Shown here piece by piece: positions 7,672-17,528 of a DNA stretch of 64,000 nucleotides; positions within the stretch are counted from its first letter, which is position 1; each line of letters opens with the position of its first letter. The notes under the pieces are model-generated. The model did no database searches. It was given only the letters and a program-made list of their open reading frames with translations, and had not been told where the DNA came from. Position numbers and translations under genes: made by a program. Source of the stretch: JAJEFO01 sp022819605. Lineage in GTDB: Bacteria; Pseudomonadota; Alphaproteobacteria; Rhodobacterales; Rhodobacteraceae. The stretch lies in NCBI GenBank assembly GCA_965221545.1, contig OZ244901.1:4278001-4342000 (forward strand). The letters are read 5' to 3'.

Positions 7672-9201
7672 ATGGCGGATCAACTGCTTCTTCAGCTCAC
7701 AGACATCAGCCGCGACTATGGTGCGATCCAGGCGTTGAATGGCGCGAGCTTTGAAATAGGACGTGGCGAAATCATGGGCTTGGTCGGCGAGAACGGTGCC
7801 GGAAAGTCCACTTTGGTAAAGATCATCGGAGGGTTCGACACAGGTTTCACCGGAGAGTACTTCTATGACGGTGAGGTCCGCCACTTCGGCAGCCCGACCG
7901 CTGCCGAACATGCCGGTATCGCCATCGCCCAGCAGGAGTTGAGCCTGATCCCGACGATGAGCGTCGCCGAAAACATCTTTCTTGCAGGCGACGGCGTCCC
8001 ACAGATTGCCTCTAAAGGCTTGCTCGCGAAGAAGGCTAAGCCTTTCCTGGAAGAGGTCGGGCTTGGGCACATCAACCCGATGCGCGTCACGAACCGGCTT
8101 TCCGTCGGTGAACAGCATCTGGTTGAGGTTGCGCGGCTGATTGCGCACAACCCGCAAGTACTGATCCTTGACGAGCCCACGGCAGCACTTGGCGAGACAG
8201 ATTCAATCCGAATCCTGGACATGGTGAAGCGTTTGAAGGATCGCGGAAAATCGGTGATTTACGTAAGCCATCGATTGGACGAGATCTTCAAGATCTGCGA
8301 CCGGATCACGGTGCTGCGGGACGGCGAGAGCCAAGCTCCCCGCGCGGCGACGGACATGGATGTCAACTCTCTCGTTGAACTCATGCTGGGTTTCGAGCTT
8401 GGTGACATGTACCCGGCACGTAAACCGATCACGCGCGAGACCCCCACCCTGAGAGTGCGGGATCTCTGGCCGGACGGCATCCTCGAACCCATCAGCTTCG
8501 AAGTGTATCCCGGGGAAATTCTGGGCCTTGCAGGGCAGCTTGGGTCAGGCACCTCCGAGATCCTCGGAGCCATGACCGGATCCACGAAATCGCGCGGCGG
8601 GACGTTGCACTACAGAGGCGAAGAATTCATGGCCTCGCGTCCAAAGGACGCCATCCGCCGCGGCATTGCCTTCTGTTCCGAAGATCGAAAGCATGACGGG
8701 CTGTTCCTTGGTCGCCCGATCATGGAGAACCTGTCGGCCCCGGCGATCGAAACGATCTCGCGCAACGGACTTCTGAACGGCGCGAAAGAACGGGCTTCGA
8801 CGACCGAGAACGCCATCAAGTTTACCGTGGACCCTAAGCGCCTGCCGCAGGAGGCCGGAGTCCTCTCAGGAGGAAACCAGCAGAAGGTTGCGCTTGGCAA
8901 GTGGCTGTCGATCTCGCCCAAGGTGATCCTTGTGAACGAACCCACACGCGGCGTGGACGTTGGCGCACGGGCCGAGATCTACCAGATTCTCCGCGATCTT
9001 GCGGACCAGGGGGCCGCCATCGTCGTGGCCTCGACCGACATACAGGAAATCACCAACTTGCCGGACCGGATCATCAGTTTTTATCGCGGGGTCCGGATCG
9101 GCGATCTGCAACTGGACGAGATGACCTCGGCCAACATCCTTGAACAGATCACCGACCCGTTCCACGAAGCGGGCATTGCCGTGTCGGAGAAAGCAACATG
9201 A
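7672..9201 (+). CDS. Sugar ABC transporter ATP-binding protein, two ABC domains (RbsA/MglA type)
   Basis: A 509-residue protein with two fused ABC domains, the normal architecture of monosaccharide importers. Domain 1 has Walker A GENGAGKST (about 39-47), signature LSVGEQH and Walker B VLILDEPTA. Domain 2 has a degenerate Walker A (GQLGSGTSEI), signature LSGGNQQKV and Walker B VILVNEPTRGVDVGAR. The ATG at 7672 fits the GGGAGG site better than the GTG at 7666. The stop overlaps the next permease start by 4 bp (ATGA), so the two are translationally coupled. It energises import of the sugar bound by the product of the preceding gene. Confidence 0.92.
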   Translation: MADQLLLQLTDISRDYGAIQALNGASFEIGRGEIMGLVGENGAGKSTLVKIIGGFDTGFTGEYFYDGEVRHFGSPTAAEHAGIAIAQQELSLIPTMSVAENIFLAGDGVPQIASKGLLAKKAKPFLEEVGLGHINPMRVTNRLSVGEQHLVEVARLIAHNPQVLILDEPTAALGETDSIRILDMVKRLKDRGKSVIYVSHRLDEIFKICDRITVLRDGESQAPRAATDMDVNSLVELMLGFELGDMYPARKPITRETPTLRVRDLWPDGILEPISFEVYPGEILGLAGQLGSGTSEILGAMTGSTKSRGGTLHYRGEEFMASRPKDAIRRGIAFCSEDRKHDGLFLGRPIMENLSAPAIETISRNGLLNGAKERASTTENAIKFTVDPKRLPQEAGVLSGGNQQKVALGKWLSISPKVILVNEPTRGVDVGARAEIYQILRDLADQGAAIVVASTDIQEITNLPDRIISFYRGVRIGDLQLDEMTSANILEQITDPFHEAGIAVSEKAT

Positions 9202-10271
9202 CCGACGCAACTGCAATGTCGGGCGACGACCTCAACTTCATCCAGCGCATTCGCAGGGACTATTCGCCATTGGTCATCATAATGGTGGGGCTATTCCTCT
9301 TCGTGTTTCTGGCCGGAGCAACACTTACCGACGACTTCCTGACATGGTTCAATGTCAAGACGATAATCCGGGACGCCGCTTTGGTCGGCATCATGGCCAT
9401 CGGACTGACTTTCGTGACCCTCAGCGGCAACTTCTTCCTATTGTCGATGAAGGAGATCGCGGCTCTTTCCATCATTTGCTTTGCCACGCTCATGGGGGCG
9501 GACTGGAATCAATGGGGCCCTGCCGACGGCGATCCGACTACCTCGGCCTTGATGACGACCTTCCTCGTCGCCTTTGCGGCCACGATGATCATCGCTACGA
9601 TCACGGGCGCAATGCAGGGCGCCCTGATTGGCCTTGGCGGCAACCCGATCGTTGTTACGCTTGGTGCCGCAGGACTGTTCTTCGGGATCGGGTCCTGGTG
9701 GTCGGACAACCTTGTCGTCAGTTACCGCCGCCCGCATGGGGCTGAATGGCTGGGGACCGGGTCCTTCATCGGGGACATTCCGAACATTACCGTGGCTTTC
9801 ATCATCATCGCGATCTTGGCCGAGTTGACCCTGCGCTACACCACCTTCGGTCGACAGGTCTACCTGGTGGGTGCCAACCGCGCGGCAGGACGGGCGACCG
9901 GGCACGAGAACTTCGGAATGGCGATCAAGTGCTGCATCATCGCGAGTGTCTGCGCTGCGTTCGTCGCTGTGGCGTTCTCGGGTCAGGTTTCATCTGCGCA
10001 TGTGAATTACTTCTCGTCCGAATTCGGTTCTTCAGGAGACATGACGATCATGGTCATCGCCATTGTCATGGTCGGCGGGAACTCAATCATGGGCGGCTAC
10101 GGTTCAACGCTCCGCACGTCGCTCGGCGCGATCTTCATTTCAAGCATCGACAACATGATGGTCTTGAATGGCTTCAACTCGGGCGCGCGGGTGCTTGCCG
10201 TCGGCCTGATGATCGTCTTTTCCATCATCGTCTTTGCCTTAGTCCGCCGCGGCAGCCGGGCCGTGGAATAG
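9198..10271 (+). CDS. Sugar ABC transporter permease (RbsC type), first
   Basis: A 357-residue integral membrane protein of the branched-chain/ribose permease family, with about eight to ten hydrophobic segments. The motif GLTFVTLSGNFFLLSMKEIAAL near residues 70-95 matches the family pattern for the region around TM3, although the usual GIDLS is changed to GNFFL. A cytosolic loop carries RAAGRATGHE. It pairs with the second permease to form the membrane channel. The start overlaps the ATPase stop by 4 bp and the next permease starts 9 bp after this stop. Confidence 0.88.
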   Translation: MTDATAMSGDDLNFIQRIRRDYSPLVIIMVGLFLFVFLAGATLTDDFLTWFNVKTIIRDAALVGIMAIGLTFVTLSGNFFLLSMKEIAALSIICFATLMGADWNQWGPADGDPTTSALMTTFLVAFAATMIIATITGAMQGALIGLGGNPIVVTLGAAGLFFGIGSWWSDNLVVSYRRPHGAEWLGTGSFIGDIPNITVAFIIIAILAELTLRYTTFGRQVYLVGANRAAGRATGHENFGMAIKCCIIASVCAAFVAVAFSGQVSSAHVNYFSSEFGSSGDMTIMVIAIVMVGGNSIMGGYGSTLRTSLGAIFISSIDNMMVLNGFNSGARVLAVGLMIVFSIIVFALVRRGSRAVE

Positions 10272-10280
10272 GAGGAACCC

Positions 10281-11321
10281 ATGGAACGCATCAAGCACTT
10301 TGTCACCGAAAACCCGGATCTGGTCTTTGCCATTTTGCTGGCTGTCGGCGTATTCACCTTCTTCGCGATCACCGAGCCGCTTTTTTTCACGCATCGGACC
10401 GGCTTTGCGATCATGGAACGTTTCGCGGTTCTTGGTCTTGTTGGGCTCGCATTGACGCTTTGCATCATCGCCGGGGAAATCGACCTTTCGATTGGCTCGA
10501 ACGCGGCGCTCGCAGCGGTGATCACGGTGCGATTCACGGACGATTGGGGGGCCGTCAACGCACTTCTTCTGGCCTTGGCGATCTCGACCACGATCGGCGC
10601 AATTCAGGGGTATTTCATCGCCTATCTGAGGATCCGCGCCATCGTGCTGACGGTGGGGACGTTGATGCTCCTGCGTGGCGTGGCGCTCTTTGCAGCTGAA
10701 GAGAAGACGGTCATGCTGACCGACTTCCGCATTCCCGACTTCATCTCTACCAAGATGCTCGTCTACTTTTCGCCCGCTTCGCTCCTAGTCATCGCGATGT
10801 TCATTATCGTCGGGTTGTTCATGACCTACACGCGCTATGGCCGCGAAATCTATGCCATTGGCGGCGCCCGGAAGGAGGCCTTGGCATCAGGCATCTCGCT
10901 GCAGCGCCCGATGATCATCGTTTTTGCCATCTCGGGCTTTTGTGCTGGGCTGGGCGGCATTATCATCGGCTTGCGCTCGGGCACGGCACAGGCGCTCGGG
11001 CTTCAATACCTCCTGCTGGCTGGAACGGTGGCTGCCTTCATTGGCGGCGTGTCAATTCTTGGCGGCAAGGGCGGAGTCATCGGTGCGGCAATCGGAACGC
11101 TGACGGTGAACTTCCTGAACACCGGGCTGGTATTCAACGTGACGCCCTCATTCATGGTCCAGCTCTACCTTGGCATACTCCTTCTCGTCGTCATCATGTT
11201 CCAGACAGGCAGCCGCGTCTTCGACGAACGCCAACGACGAAGCCAGCTTCTCAACGATGCTGACCGACGACGAAGTATCTTGGCCGACAAGATCGCCGAA
11301 CTCCGACGACCATCCGGATAG
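10281..11321 (+). CDS. Sugar ABC transporter permease (RbsC type), second
   Basis: A 346-residue paralogue of the preceding permease. It keeps the canonical IIAGEIDLSIGSNAALA motif, and the cytosolic coupling region around YAIGGARKEALASGIS. Its C-terminus is hydrophilic (DERQRRSQLLNDADRRRS). A ribosome site GGAGG lies before the ATG at 10281. Two different permeases in one operon suggest a heterodimeric channel, unlike the RbsC homodimer. The regulator-like gene follows after about 70 bp. Confidence 0.88.
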   Translation: MERIKHFVTENPDLVFAILLAVGVFTFFAITEPLFFTHRTGFAIMERFAVLGLVGLALTLCIIAGEIDLSIGSNAALAAVITVRFTDDWGAVNALLLALAISTTIGAIQGYFIAYLRIRAIVLTVGTLMLLRGVALFAAEEKTVMLTDFRIPDFISTKMLVYFSPASLLVIAMFIIVGLFMTYTRYGREIYAIGGARKEALASGISLQRPMIIVFAISGFCAGLGGIIIGLRSGTAQALGLQYLLLAGTVAAFIGGVSILGGKGGVIGAAIGTLTVNFLNTGLVFNVTPSFMVQLYLGILLLVVIMFQTGSRVFDERQRRSQLLNDADRRRSILADKIAELRRPSG

Positions 11322-11394
11322 TCACGGCAAAGCTGGAAGAATATCCAGATCGGACATAATCTGACCCCGAGCAATGCCGGGGAGGGGTCAGATC

Positions 11395-13215
11395 GTGCCG
11401 GAACTGCCAGGGGCGCTGAGAGAAGTCATGAACCTTCAGCGAGGACAATCAAGAGCCCGACCGGAAGGCCCGTTCGAAAGCGGTGATGTGCCGCGAGCCA
11501 AAGGAATCTCAGGAGAGGAATTCGCGCTTTTCCTGGATTTCATCGACGCGCTCGGCGACGAAGCAGATCAGGTGCTGAGCCTCAAGCGCGGCTACAATGA
11601 GACCCGGATGATCACCACGCTCCTGCGCAATCATCTGCAGGGCAAGCTGACCACAAAGAGCTTGCTGGCGAACGCAAGCGGTTTGGGTTACGGCACGGCG
11701 ATCAGGGCGATCAACTCTATCGAGAAACGCGGTCTCTTGATCCGGCGCCCAAGAACAGCGACCGGCAAGAGCTTTTCCCTGCACCCTTCCGACAAGCTGA
11801 TTGCCGAATGGCAGGAATACGCGCGCCGCGTGCGCGGTGCGATCAGCTCGACCCTTGGCATTGGAACGGCGGGGAAAGGCGGCATCGGCGACTATTTCTT
11901 TGGTTCTTCCTATGGCGACAACCTGACGATCCCGCCGCCGACTCCGCTGCAATCGAAGCTGGACCTGCAGAGCGACCTTCGCGTTCTTGTCCATGCCGAC
12001 CCAACATTCATGGCGATGAACGTGCTCAAGCGACAGTTCGAGGGCCTGTTCGGCGTCGGCATGAACAGCCGGGCGCTGTCAATTGACCGGTTGCGCCAGG
12101 AAATCCTGGCAAACGCGGTGCAAGACACGTCTCGCTACGACATCATCGCCTGCGACCTCCCGTGGTTCGGTGAACTTGCAGAAAAGAACGTCCTTCTTCC
12201 GATCAACGATCTTATTGACGAGAGCAAGGTAGACATCGGCGACTTTCACAAGGTCGCACTCGCTTCCGCACGGTATGGCGGCGATCAGTACGGGCTCCCG
12301 GTCCAAACGACGCCCGAGTTGCTTTGCGTCAGGCGCGACCTTTGCGACGCCGCCGGAATCGGTGTGCCATTCACGATCTCGGACACTCTTGAGACTGCAC
12401 GCGCCTTGCACAACCGGCCGCAAGGACAGTCAGGCATCGCGTGGAATGCTGCACGCGGGACACCCCTTGGGCACACCTTCATGTTCGTCATGGGAGCTAT
12501 GGGGCGGCCTTTCCTGAACCTGGCGCAAGTCGGTGATCACTTCGATGCGGAATGGCCCCAAGGCGAGAACCTCCGGCCGATGCTGCAATCCGACGAGGCC
12601 TTTGCGACGGCAGAATACCTCAGCGAACTGCTGGACTACTCACCGGTGTCGATTCTGTCGATGTCCTGGTACGAACGCGCCCGCGCCTTTGCGGACGGCG
12701 AAGTCGCGATGGCGTATTGTGCCACGCTTCTGGCACCTCTCTTTGAGCTGAATTCGGAATCGCCTGCCTTTGGCGTGACCGAGTTCCTGCCTCATCCATA
12801 CGGGCCTGGCGGCAAGCCAATCGCGCCGGTCGGCGGCTACGCCTTGGCGATCCCGTCCAACATAGCGCCTGATCGCATTGATGCGGCCTGGAAGGCACTA
12901 CAGTCCTTCACCTCGCCTCAGACCATCAAGCTCTACATCGAAAACGGCAGCCTTGTGACACCTCGCTTCAGCGTCAGCATGGACCGGAAAGTGCGCAGTG
13001 TGTCGCCGTTGATCTCGATTGTCGATGGCATGGCACGATCCGGGATCTTGCAGTATTGGCCACGGCCACCCGTTCCAGAGATCACCGAACTGATTGAAAT
13101 CATAGGAACCGAACTGCACGACATGCTCCAGGGCGCGACAAGTGTCGGCACGGCTCTAATGAACGCGCAGAACCGTGCGGACGCCTTGATGCGGGCACGT
13201 GGGCACTATGTTTAG
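11395..13215 (+). CDS. Winged-helix/extracellular solute-binding protein (SBP_bac_1) fusion, probable transcriptional regulator
   Basis: A 606-residue protein from a GTG preceded by GGGGAGGGG; an ATG 21 bp upstream is possible but lacks a site. There is no signal peptide. Roughly residues 30-130 look like a winged helix-turn-helix: a helical stretch, then LTTKSLLANASGLGYGTAIR as recognition region and a basic wing RRPRTATGKSF. From about 195 on it is a full family-1 solute-binding fold: LRVLVHADPTF, YDIIACDLPW, QYGLPVQTTPELLCVRRDLC, and VGGYALAIPSNI near the end. An SBP without export signal joined to a DNA-binding domain should act as a cytosolic one-component sensor. Position at the end of the ABC operon suggests that it senses the imported sugar or a metabolite and binds the palindromes at 6432-6463. 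Confidence 0.75.
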   Translation: MPELPGALREVMNLQRGQSRARPEGPFESGDVPRAKGISGEEFALFLDFIDALGDEADQVLSLKRGYNETRMITTLLRNHLQGKLTTKSLLANASGLGYGTAIRAINSIEKRGLLIRRPRTATGKSFSLHPSDKLIAEWQEYARRVRGAISSTLGIGTAGKGGIGDYFFGSSYGDNLTIPPPTPLQSKLDLQSDLRVLVHADPTFMAMNVLKRQFEGLFGVGMNSRALSIDRLRQEILANAVQDTSRYDIIACDLPWFGELAEKNVLLPINDLIDESKVDIGDFHKVALASARYGGDQYGLPVQTTPELLCVRRDLCDAAGIGVPFTISDTLETARALHNRPQGQSGIAWNAARGTPLGHTFMFVMGAMGRPFLNLAQVGDHFDAEWPQGENLRPMLQSDEAFATAEYLSELLDYSPVSILSMSWYERARAFADGEVAMAYCATLLAPLFELNSESPAFGVTEFLPHPYGPGGKPIAPVGGYALAIPSNIAPDRIDAAWKALQSFTSPQTIKLYIENGSLVTPRFSVSMDRKVRSVSPLISIVDGMARSGILQYWPRPPVPEITELIEIIGTELHDMLQGATSVGTALMNAQNRADALMRARGHYV

Positions 13216-13443
13216 CAGAGGCGACCAACACGCGAGCGCATTGCCAGTAGCTGCTCCAAAGTCCCGCAACTTTGCTCGCTGCGAGCGAACATGCGCAAAG
13301 CGTGGTCTAGGTGGACGCCACCGCAGATACACCGGTCGCCTTCACCCCATGTCCCGCAACGAATGCAACTCCCCTGCGGCAGAGCCGCAAATCGGCACTC
13401 CCCGCCGGATTCACACAGCCGGCCACCCCGTCGGCATCATCCG

Positions 13444-13480
13444 GCCTGTGCATGCGATCAGAAGCCCCGCATGCACAGGC
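13444..13480. terminator. 13-bp perfect inverted repeat between convergent genes
   Basis: GCCTGTGCATGCG and CGCATGCACAGGC flank an 11-nt loop. It lies in the 314-bp gap between the fusion regulator (plus) and the binding protein (minus), where a bidirectional terminator is expected. No T-tract is present on either side. The rest of 13216-13529 shows nothing I can name. Confidence 0.45.
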
Positions 13481-13529
13481 ACCTTTCGACAGCCAACAAT
13501 CTGGAAATGCGCTGCCCGACACCCATCCA

Positions 13530-14684
13530 TCACTGGCGCGCGACCTCTATCCAGTTGCCCTCCACGATCCTGGAAATGACGATCACGTCAGCACCCTGAT
13601 GGTCGCCAGGACCGTAGTCGATGTCCACGCCCAGGAACGCATCAGCATACTCGAGGCTCTCCACCGCGGCCTGAAAGGACTCGTGCGTCAGGTCTGGGCC
13701 GGCAGCATCGAGCGCACGCACCAGCAGCTCCGCAGCGGAGCGCCCGAGAAGCGCGCCAGTGGGCGGGACTTCGCCGGTAGCTTCCTGATAGTTCGCGACC
13801 CACTTTGCCAGGGTCGGGTTGTCCATGCGCGCAACGATGTCCGACCATCCGGCAGATGCGTACATGCCTTCCGTCACGCCCCCGGGAACCCTTGCCACCG
13901 CGGTATGAAAGGAGGCCGATGAACCCATGAAGTTCACGTCAGTCCAGCCGATCTTCTTGGCCGTCGCCACTGCCGTGATGACTTGGCGCAGCCCGAGCGC
14001 GATGGCGATGGTGTCGCAGCCGTCAGCCCTCAGCTTGGTCAGGGAGCCGACGAAGTCCTGCTCGTCCGGCCTGTGAGTCGTCTCTGAAGCGAAATTCAGC
14101 CCCAGTTCCGATGAAATGTCCTTGGCGCCTTCCGCGATCTCCTGACCGAAGTCGGATGGAATGTACATGGCGCAAATGTTCGTCGCGCCTTCGTTCTTCA
14201 CCAGGTAGCTCACACCAGCCCGGATCTGGTCGTAGTAGGACGAGACGCTCGCGTACTTGTACGGCGCCGGCGGATCAAGCAACTGGCGCCCTACCGAAAG
14301 AGGGGCGATGTTGGGAACGCCACGCCCTTCCAGCAGCGGAAACAAGGCGACATTCATCGGCGTTCCCGTCGTCAGGAACATCGCGAAGACCCTGTCGGAG
14401 TTCAGCAGCTTGTTGAACCCGGTCATGGCCCTCGGCAGCTGGTAGCCATGGTCCTCCACGATCAAGCGAATCTTGCGGCCATGCACACCGCCCGAGGCAT
14501 TGATTTCATCGAAATGGAGATTGGCGGCCCGAACCGCAGGCGCGCCAAATCCCGCGAATGGGCCCGACAGGTCAGAGTTGCTGCCGATCAGCACCTCTTC
14601 ATCCGACACGCCCTGGGTTTGCGCCGTTGCCGCGCCGCACATCAACAGGGACACGACGAATGCGTTCTTGAACAGGTTCTTCAT
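13530..14684 (-). CDS. Branched-chain amino acid-type ABC transporter substrate-binding protein
   Basis: A 384-residue type I periplasmic binding protein (Peripla_BP_6, LivJ-like). Residues 1-21 form a signal peptide (MKNLFKNAFVVSLLMCGAATA). The mature N-terminus VLIGSNSDLSGPFAGFG is the family signature, followed by EDHGYQLPRAMTGFNKLLN and YIPSDFGQEIAEGAKD. An ATG at 14696 is an alternative start. It is the last gene of the livHMGF-acyl-CoA synthetase operon. Together with an acyl-CoA ligase this type of importer often handles carboxylic or aromatic acids, not amino acids; the ligand here is unknown. Confidence 0.88.
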   Translation of the reverse strand: MKNLFKNAFVVSLLMCGAATAQTQGVSDEEVLIGSNSDLSGPFAGFGAPAVRAANLHFDEINASGGVHGRKIRLIVEDHGYQLPRAMTGFNKLLNSDRVFAMFLTTGTPMNVALFPLLEGRGVPNIAPLSVGRQLLDPPAPYKYASVSSYYDQIRAGVSYLVKNEGATNICAMYIPSDFGQEIAEGAKDISSELGLNFASETTHRPDEQDFVGSLTKLRADGCDTIAIALGLRQVITAVATAKKIGWTDVNFMGSSASFHTAVARVPGGVTEGMYASAGWSDIVARMDNPTLAKWVANYQEATGEVPPTGALLGRSAAELLVRALDAAGPDLTHESFQAAVESLEYADAFLGVDIDYGPGDHQGADVIVISRIVEGNWIEVARQ

Positions 14685-14715
14685 GGCTTCAAGCATCCTA
14701 TCTGGTCGTTCAGCA

Positions 14716-16605
14716 TCAAGCATACATCTCGTCGACAAGCGCGCCATGATTCTTTTCGACGAAACTGCGTCTGAGCTTCATGGTCGCGGTCAGTTCCTCA
14801 TCTTCGGCAGTCAGCAGGACATCGATCAACCGGAAATCCTTGATCTGCTCAACCCGCGCGAAATCGCTGTTCACGGCGTCCACCACGCCACCGATGAGAT
14901 TGCGCACCTCTCGAACCTGCGTCAGCGACGCAAAGTCGGAAAACGGCAGGCGATTGTCCTGCGCAAACTTCTCGACCGTTTCCTGGTCAATCATGATCAG
15001 GCAGGTCAGGAACTTCCGCCCGTCCCCGATCACGATCGCGTCCGAGACGTATGGCGAGGCCTTCAGTCGATCCTCGATCTTCGCTGGCGCGATGTTCTTG
15101 CCACCCGACGTGATGATGATGTCCTTGATCCTTCCGGTAACGGTCAGGTATCCGTCCGCGTCGATTTCGCCCGTGTCTCCGGTTCGCAGCCAGCCGTCGG
15201 CCATGAACGCGCCGGCGGACTTCTCGTTGTCGCGCCAGTAGCCCTTGAAGCAGCTGGCGGCCTTGAACTGGATCTCGCCGTCCTCTCCGATCCTGATCTC
15301 GCTGCCGGGCACGTTTCGCCCCACGGTGCCAAGCCTCCTTGCAGCAGCGGTGTTCAGCGTCATGATGCCGGCGCTTTCCGTCATCCCGTATCCTTCAAAG
15401 ATGCGCACGCCGATGGCCTGGAACCACCTCAGCAGGTCCGGGGAAATCGATGCCGCGCCGGTGTTGCCGCGGCGCAGCCGATCCATTCCCAGCATCCGGC
15501 GCAAGTTCTTCAGGAGCACGAAATCCCAGAAGAGGTACCGCATCATCACGCCGAAGGGAGTCGGTCTGCCCGAAAGTTCTGCATCCGCCCGGGCCATTCC
15601 GGCGCTGAGAGCCCGACCAAATGCCCATCGCCCCAGCCGCGTGGCGTCCGCGTCCATGTTGGAGATTCGCGAGTGCATCTTTTCCCACACCCGCGGCACG
15701 GCGACGAAGACGGTAGGCGAAACTTCTCGAATGTTGTCGAAGACGGTCTCCGGACTCTCGGCGAAATTCACGGTCGAGCCGATCGCGATGGGATGGATGA
15801 CCGAGACCGTCCGCTCAAGCACATGGCAGAGCGGCAGGAAGCAGACATGTTCGTCGTCAGGCGACATCAACAGCGTGTCGGGAGTTGTCGAGATCGAGTA
15901 CATGATGTTGGAATGCGTCAGCATCGCCCCTTTTGGGTTGCCGGTCGTGCCCGAGGTATAGACCAGGAGCGCGACGTCCTCGGGCCTGGAACGTTCGATC
16001 TCGCCTTCGAAGACGCCGGGGTTCAGTTCCGCCTCCGCTCGCCCGGCGTCATAGAGATCTTCAAGGAACATCACCCTGTCGTCGGCAAAGTCGCTCAGTC
16101 CGTCGGAGCGGAAGACGATGACCCTGGCCAGTCCCGGCATGTCGTCGCGCATGGCCAGCCACTTGTCGAGCTGCTCGTCGTCCCCGACGAACAGGAACCG
16201 GCTGTCGCTGTCATTGACGAGGTACGCGAGCTGCCGGGCACTGTCTGTACTGTAGACGCCGGATGGAATTCCGCCCACCGCCTGCACGCCAAGATCGGCG
16301 TAGATCCACTCCTTGGAATCCTCCGCCAGGATCGAGACGCATTCACCGCGCTTGAGCCCGAGCTTCCTGAGCCCCATGCCGATCCACATCGCGCGCTCTC
16401 GGAATTCGGTCCACGAATGCGACCGCCAGATGCCGTAGTCCTTCTCGCGATGCGCCGTACGGCCTTCGAGGTCCCTGCAGCGTTGGGCCCAGAGCTTCAC
16501 CAGCGTATCGCACCCGTCGACGATATAGGGGCCGGTCGACAGGTCGGCATTGATCGAAATGCCGGCCGCGGCGCGCTGCCTCGGAATCGCCATCTCTCCA
16601 CTCAT
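14716..16605 (-). CDS. AMP-dependent long-chain acyl-CoA synthetase (FadD15/ACSL type)
   Basis: A 629-residue adenylate-forming ligase. It activates a carboxylic acid with ATP and transfers it to CoA. The P-loop LLVYTSGTTGNPKGAMLTH, the motif GYGMTESAG, GWLRTGDTGEIDADGYL and the hinge GRIKDIIITSGGKNIAPAKIE are all present, with the insertions of the long eukaryotic-like family (about 600 residues or more). The ATG at 16605 has AGGAG 6 bp upstream and lies 10 bp after the livF stop. Placement inside a liv-type transport operon suggests that it activates the acid that the system imports. Confidence 0.9.
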   Translation of the reverse strand: MSGEMAIPRQRAAAGISINADLSTGPYIVDGCDTLVKLWAQRCRDLEGRTAHREKDYGIWRSHSWTEFRERAMWIGMGLRKLGLKRGECVSILAEDSKEWIYADLGVQAVGGIPSGVYSTDSARQLAYLVNDSDSRFLFVGDDEQLDKWLAMRDDMPGLARVIVFRSDGLSDFADDRVMFLEDLYDAGRAEAELNPGVFEGEIERSRPEDVALLVYTSGTTGNPKGAMLTHSNIMYSISTTPDTLLMSPDDEHVCFLPLCHVLERTVSVIHPIAIGSTVNFAESPETVFDNIREVSPTVFVAVPRVWEKMHSRISNMDADATRLGRWAFGRALSAGMARADAELSGRPTPFGVMMRYLFWDFVLLKNLRRMLGMDRLRRGNTGAASISPDLLRWFQAIGVRIFEGYGMTESAGIMTLNTAAARRLGTVGRNVPGSEIRIGEDGEIQFKAASCFKGYWRDNEKSAGAFMADGWLRTGDTGEIDADGYLTVTGRIKDIIITSGGKNIAPAKIEDRLKASPYVSDAIVIGDGRKFLTCLIMIDQETVEKFAQDNRLPFSDFASLTQVREVRNLIGGVVDAVNSDFARVEQIKDFRLIDVLLTAEDEELTATMKLRRSFVEKNHGALVDEMYA

Positions 16606-16615
16606 GCAGTGTCTC

Positions 16616-17401
16616 CTAGCGCCAGGTCTTGCGGCGCTTCCAGCGCCGCTGGCCACGCTGGCCGCCTTCCTTCACGCCCAGATAGAACTCCTGGATGTCC
16701 GGCGAGGACAGAAGGCGACGGGAACTGCCTTCCATCACGACCCGGCCCAGTTCGAGCACGTAGCCGTAATCCGCCAGTTCAAGTGCTGCGCGAGCATTCT
16801 GCTCGACAAGCATCATCGTGACACCCTGCTCGACATTCAGGCGGCGGATGACGGAGAAGATCTCCTTGACCGCCAGCGGGCTGAGGCCGAGCGAGGGTTC
16901 GTCCAGGAGCATGATCCTTGGTCGCGCCATCATCCCCCGGGCAATGGCCAGCATCTGCTGCTGCCCGCCGGACAGGGTCCCGGCCATCTGCCGCGCCCGC
17001 TCCTTGAGGATCGGGAAATACCCGAAGATCATCTCCAGATCCTCGGCGATGCCGTCTGCAACCGGGCGGGTGTAGGCACCCAGCCTCAGGTTGTCCCTGA
17101 CGGACAGGAGCGGGAATATCTCGCGGCCTTCGGGCACGTGAGCGACGCCCTTGCGCACAATGGCGGCCGGCTCGTCCCCGCCTATTTCCTGACCTTCAAG
17201 CATCACGGCTCCCTTTTCCGGCTCCATGATGCCTGAGATGGTCTTCAGCAGCGTGGTCTTGCCCGCGCCATTGGCTCCGAGGACGGCAACGATCCGCTGC
17301 CTGGGCACTTCGAGACTGATGCCCCTGATCGCGATGATCGGACCGTAGTAGCTTTCGATGTTGCTGACCGAAAGCATGGGCACTGCATCACTGCGGCTCA
17401 A
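16616..17401 (-). CDS. livF: ABC transporter ATP-binding protein LivF type
   Basis: A 261-residue single ABC domain. Walker A is GANGAGKTTL, signature LSGGQQQMLA and Walker B RIMLLDEPSLGL, with the LivF-typical VEQNARAALELADYGYVLE switch region. The C-terminus is unusually basic (GGQRGQRRWKRRKTWR). It works with LivG, LivM and LivH in acid or amino acid import. A 127-bp spacer separates it from livG, longer than the other joints of this operon. Confidence 0.9.
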   Translation of the reverse strand: MSRSDAVPMLSVSNIESYYGPIIAIRGISLEVPRQRIVAVLGANGAGKTTLLKTISGIMEPEKGAVMLEGQEIGGDEPAAIVRKGVAHVPEGREIFPLLSVRDNLRLGAYTRPVADGIAEDLEMIFGYFPILKERARQMAGTLSGGQQQMLAIARGMMARPRIMLLDEPSLGLSPLAVKEIFSVIRRLNVEQGVTMMLVEQNARAALELADYGYVLELGRVVMEGSSRRLLSSPDIQEFYLGVKEGGQRGQRRWKRRKTWR

Positions 17402-17528
17402 GCTCTCTCTCCTCCCGTGACTTGACAGGAAGGAACCTCGTTGCAGATCCCGAACTCCATGCCACGTCTTGGAGCGACACAGGCCTTGTCGATGGCCCGC
17501 ATTCGGGGTGGCGTTTCCTGTCTTGCCG

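Noticed and set aside
14473..16821. A 782-codon open frame on the plus strand opposite the acyl-CoA synthetase
   Set aside because: It is the mirror of a GC-rich coding gene: its protein is rich in His, Arg, Asp and Val without any family motif, while the minus strand carries all ligase motifs.
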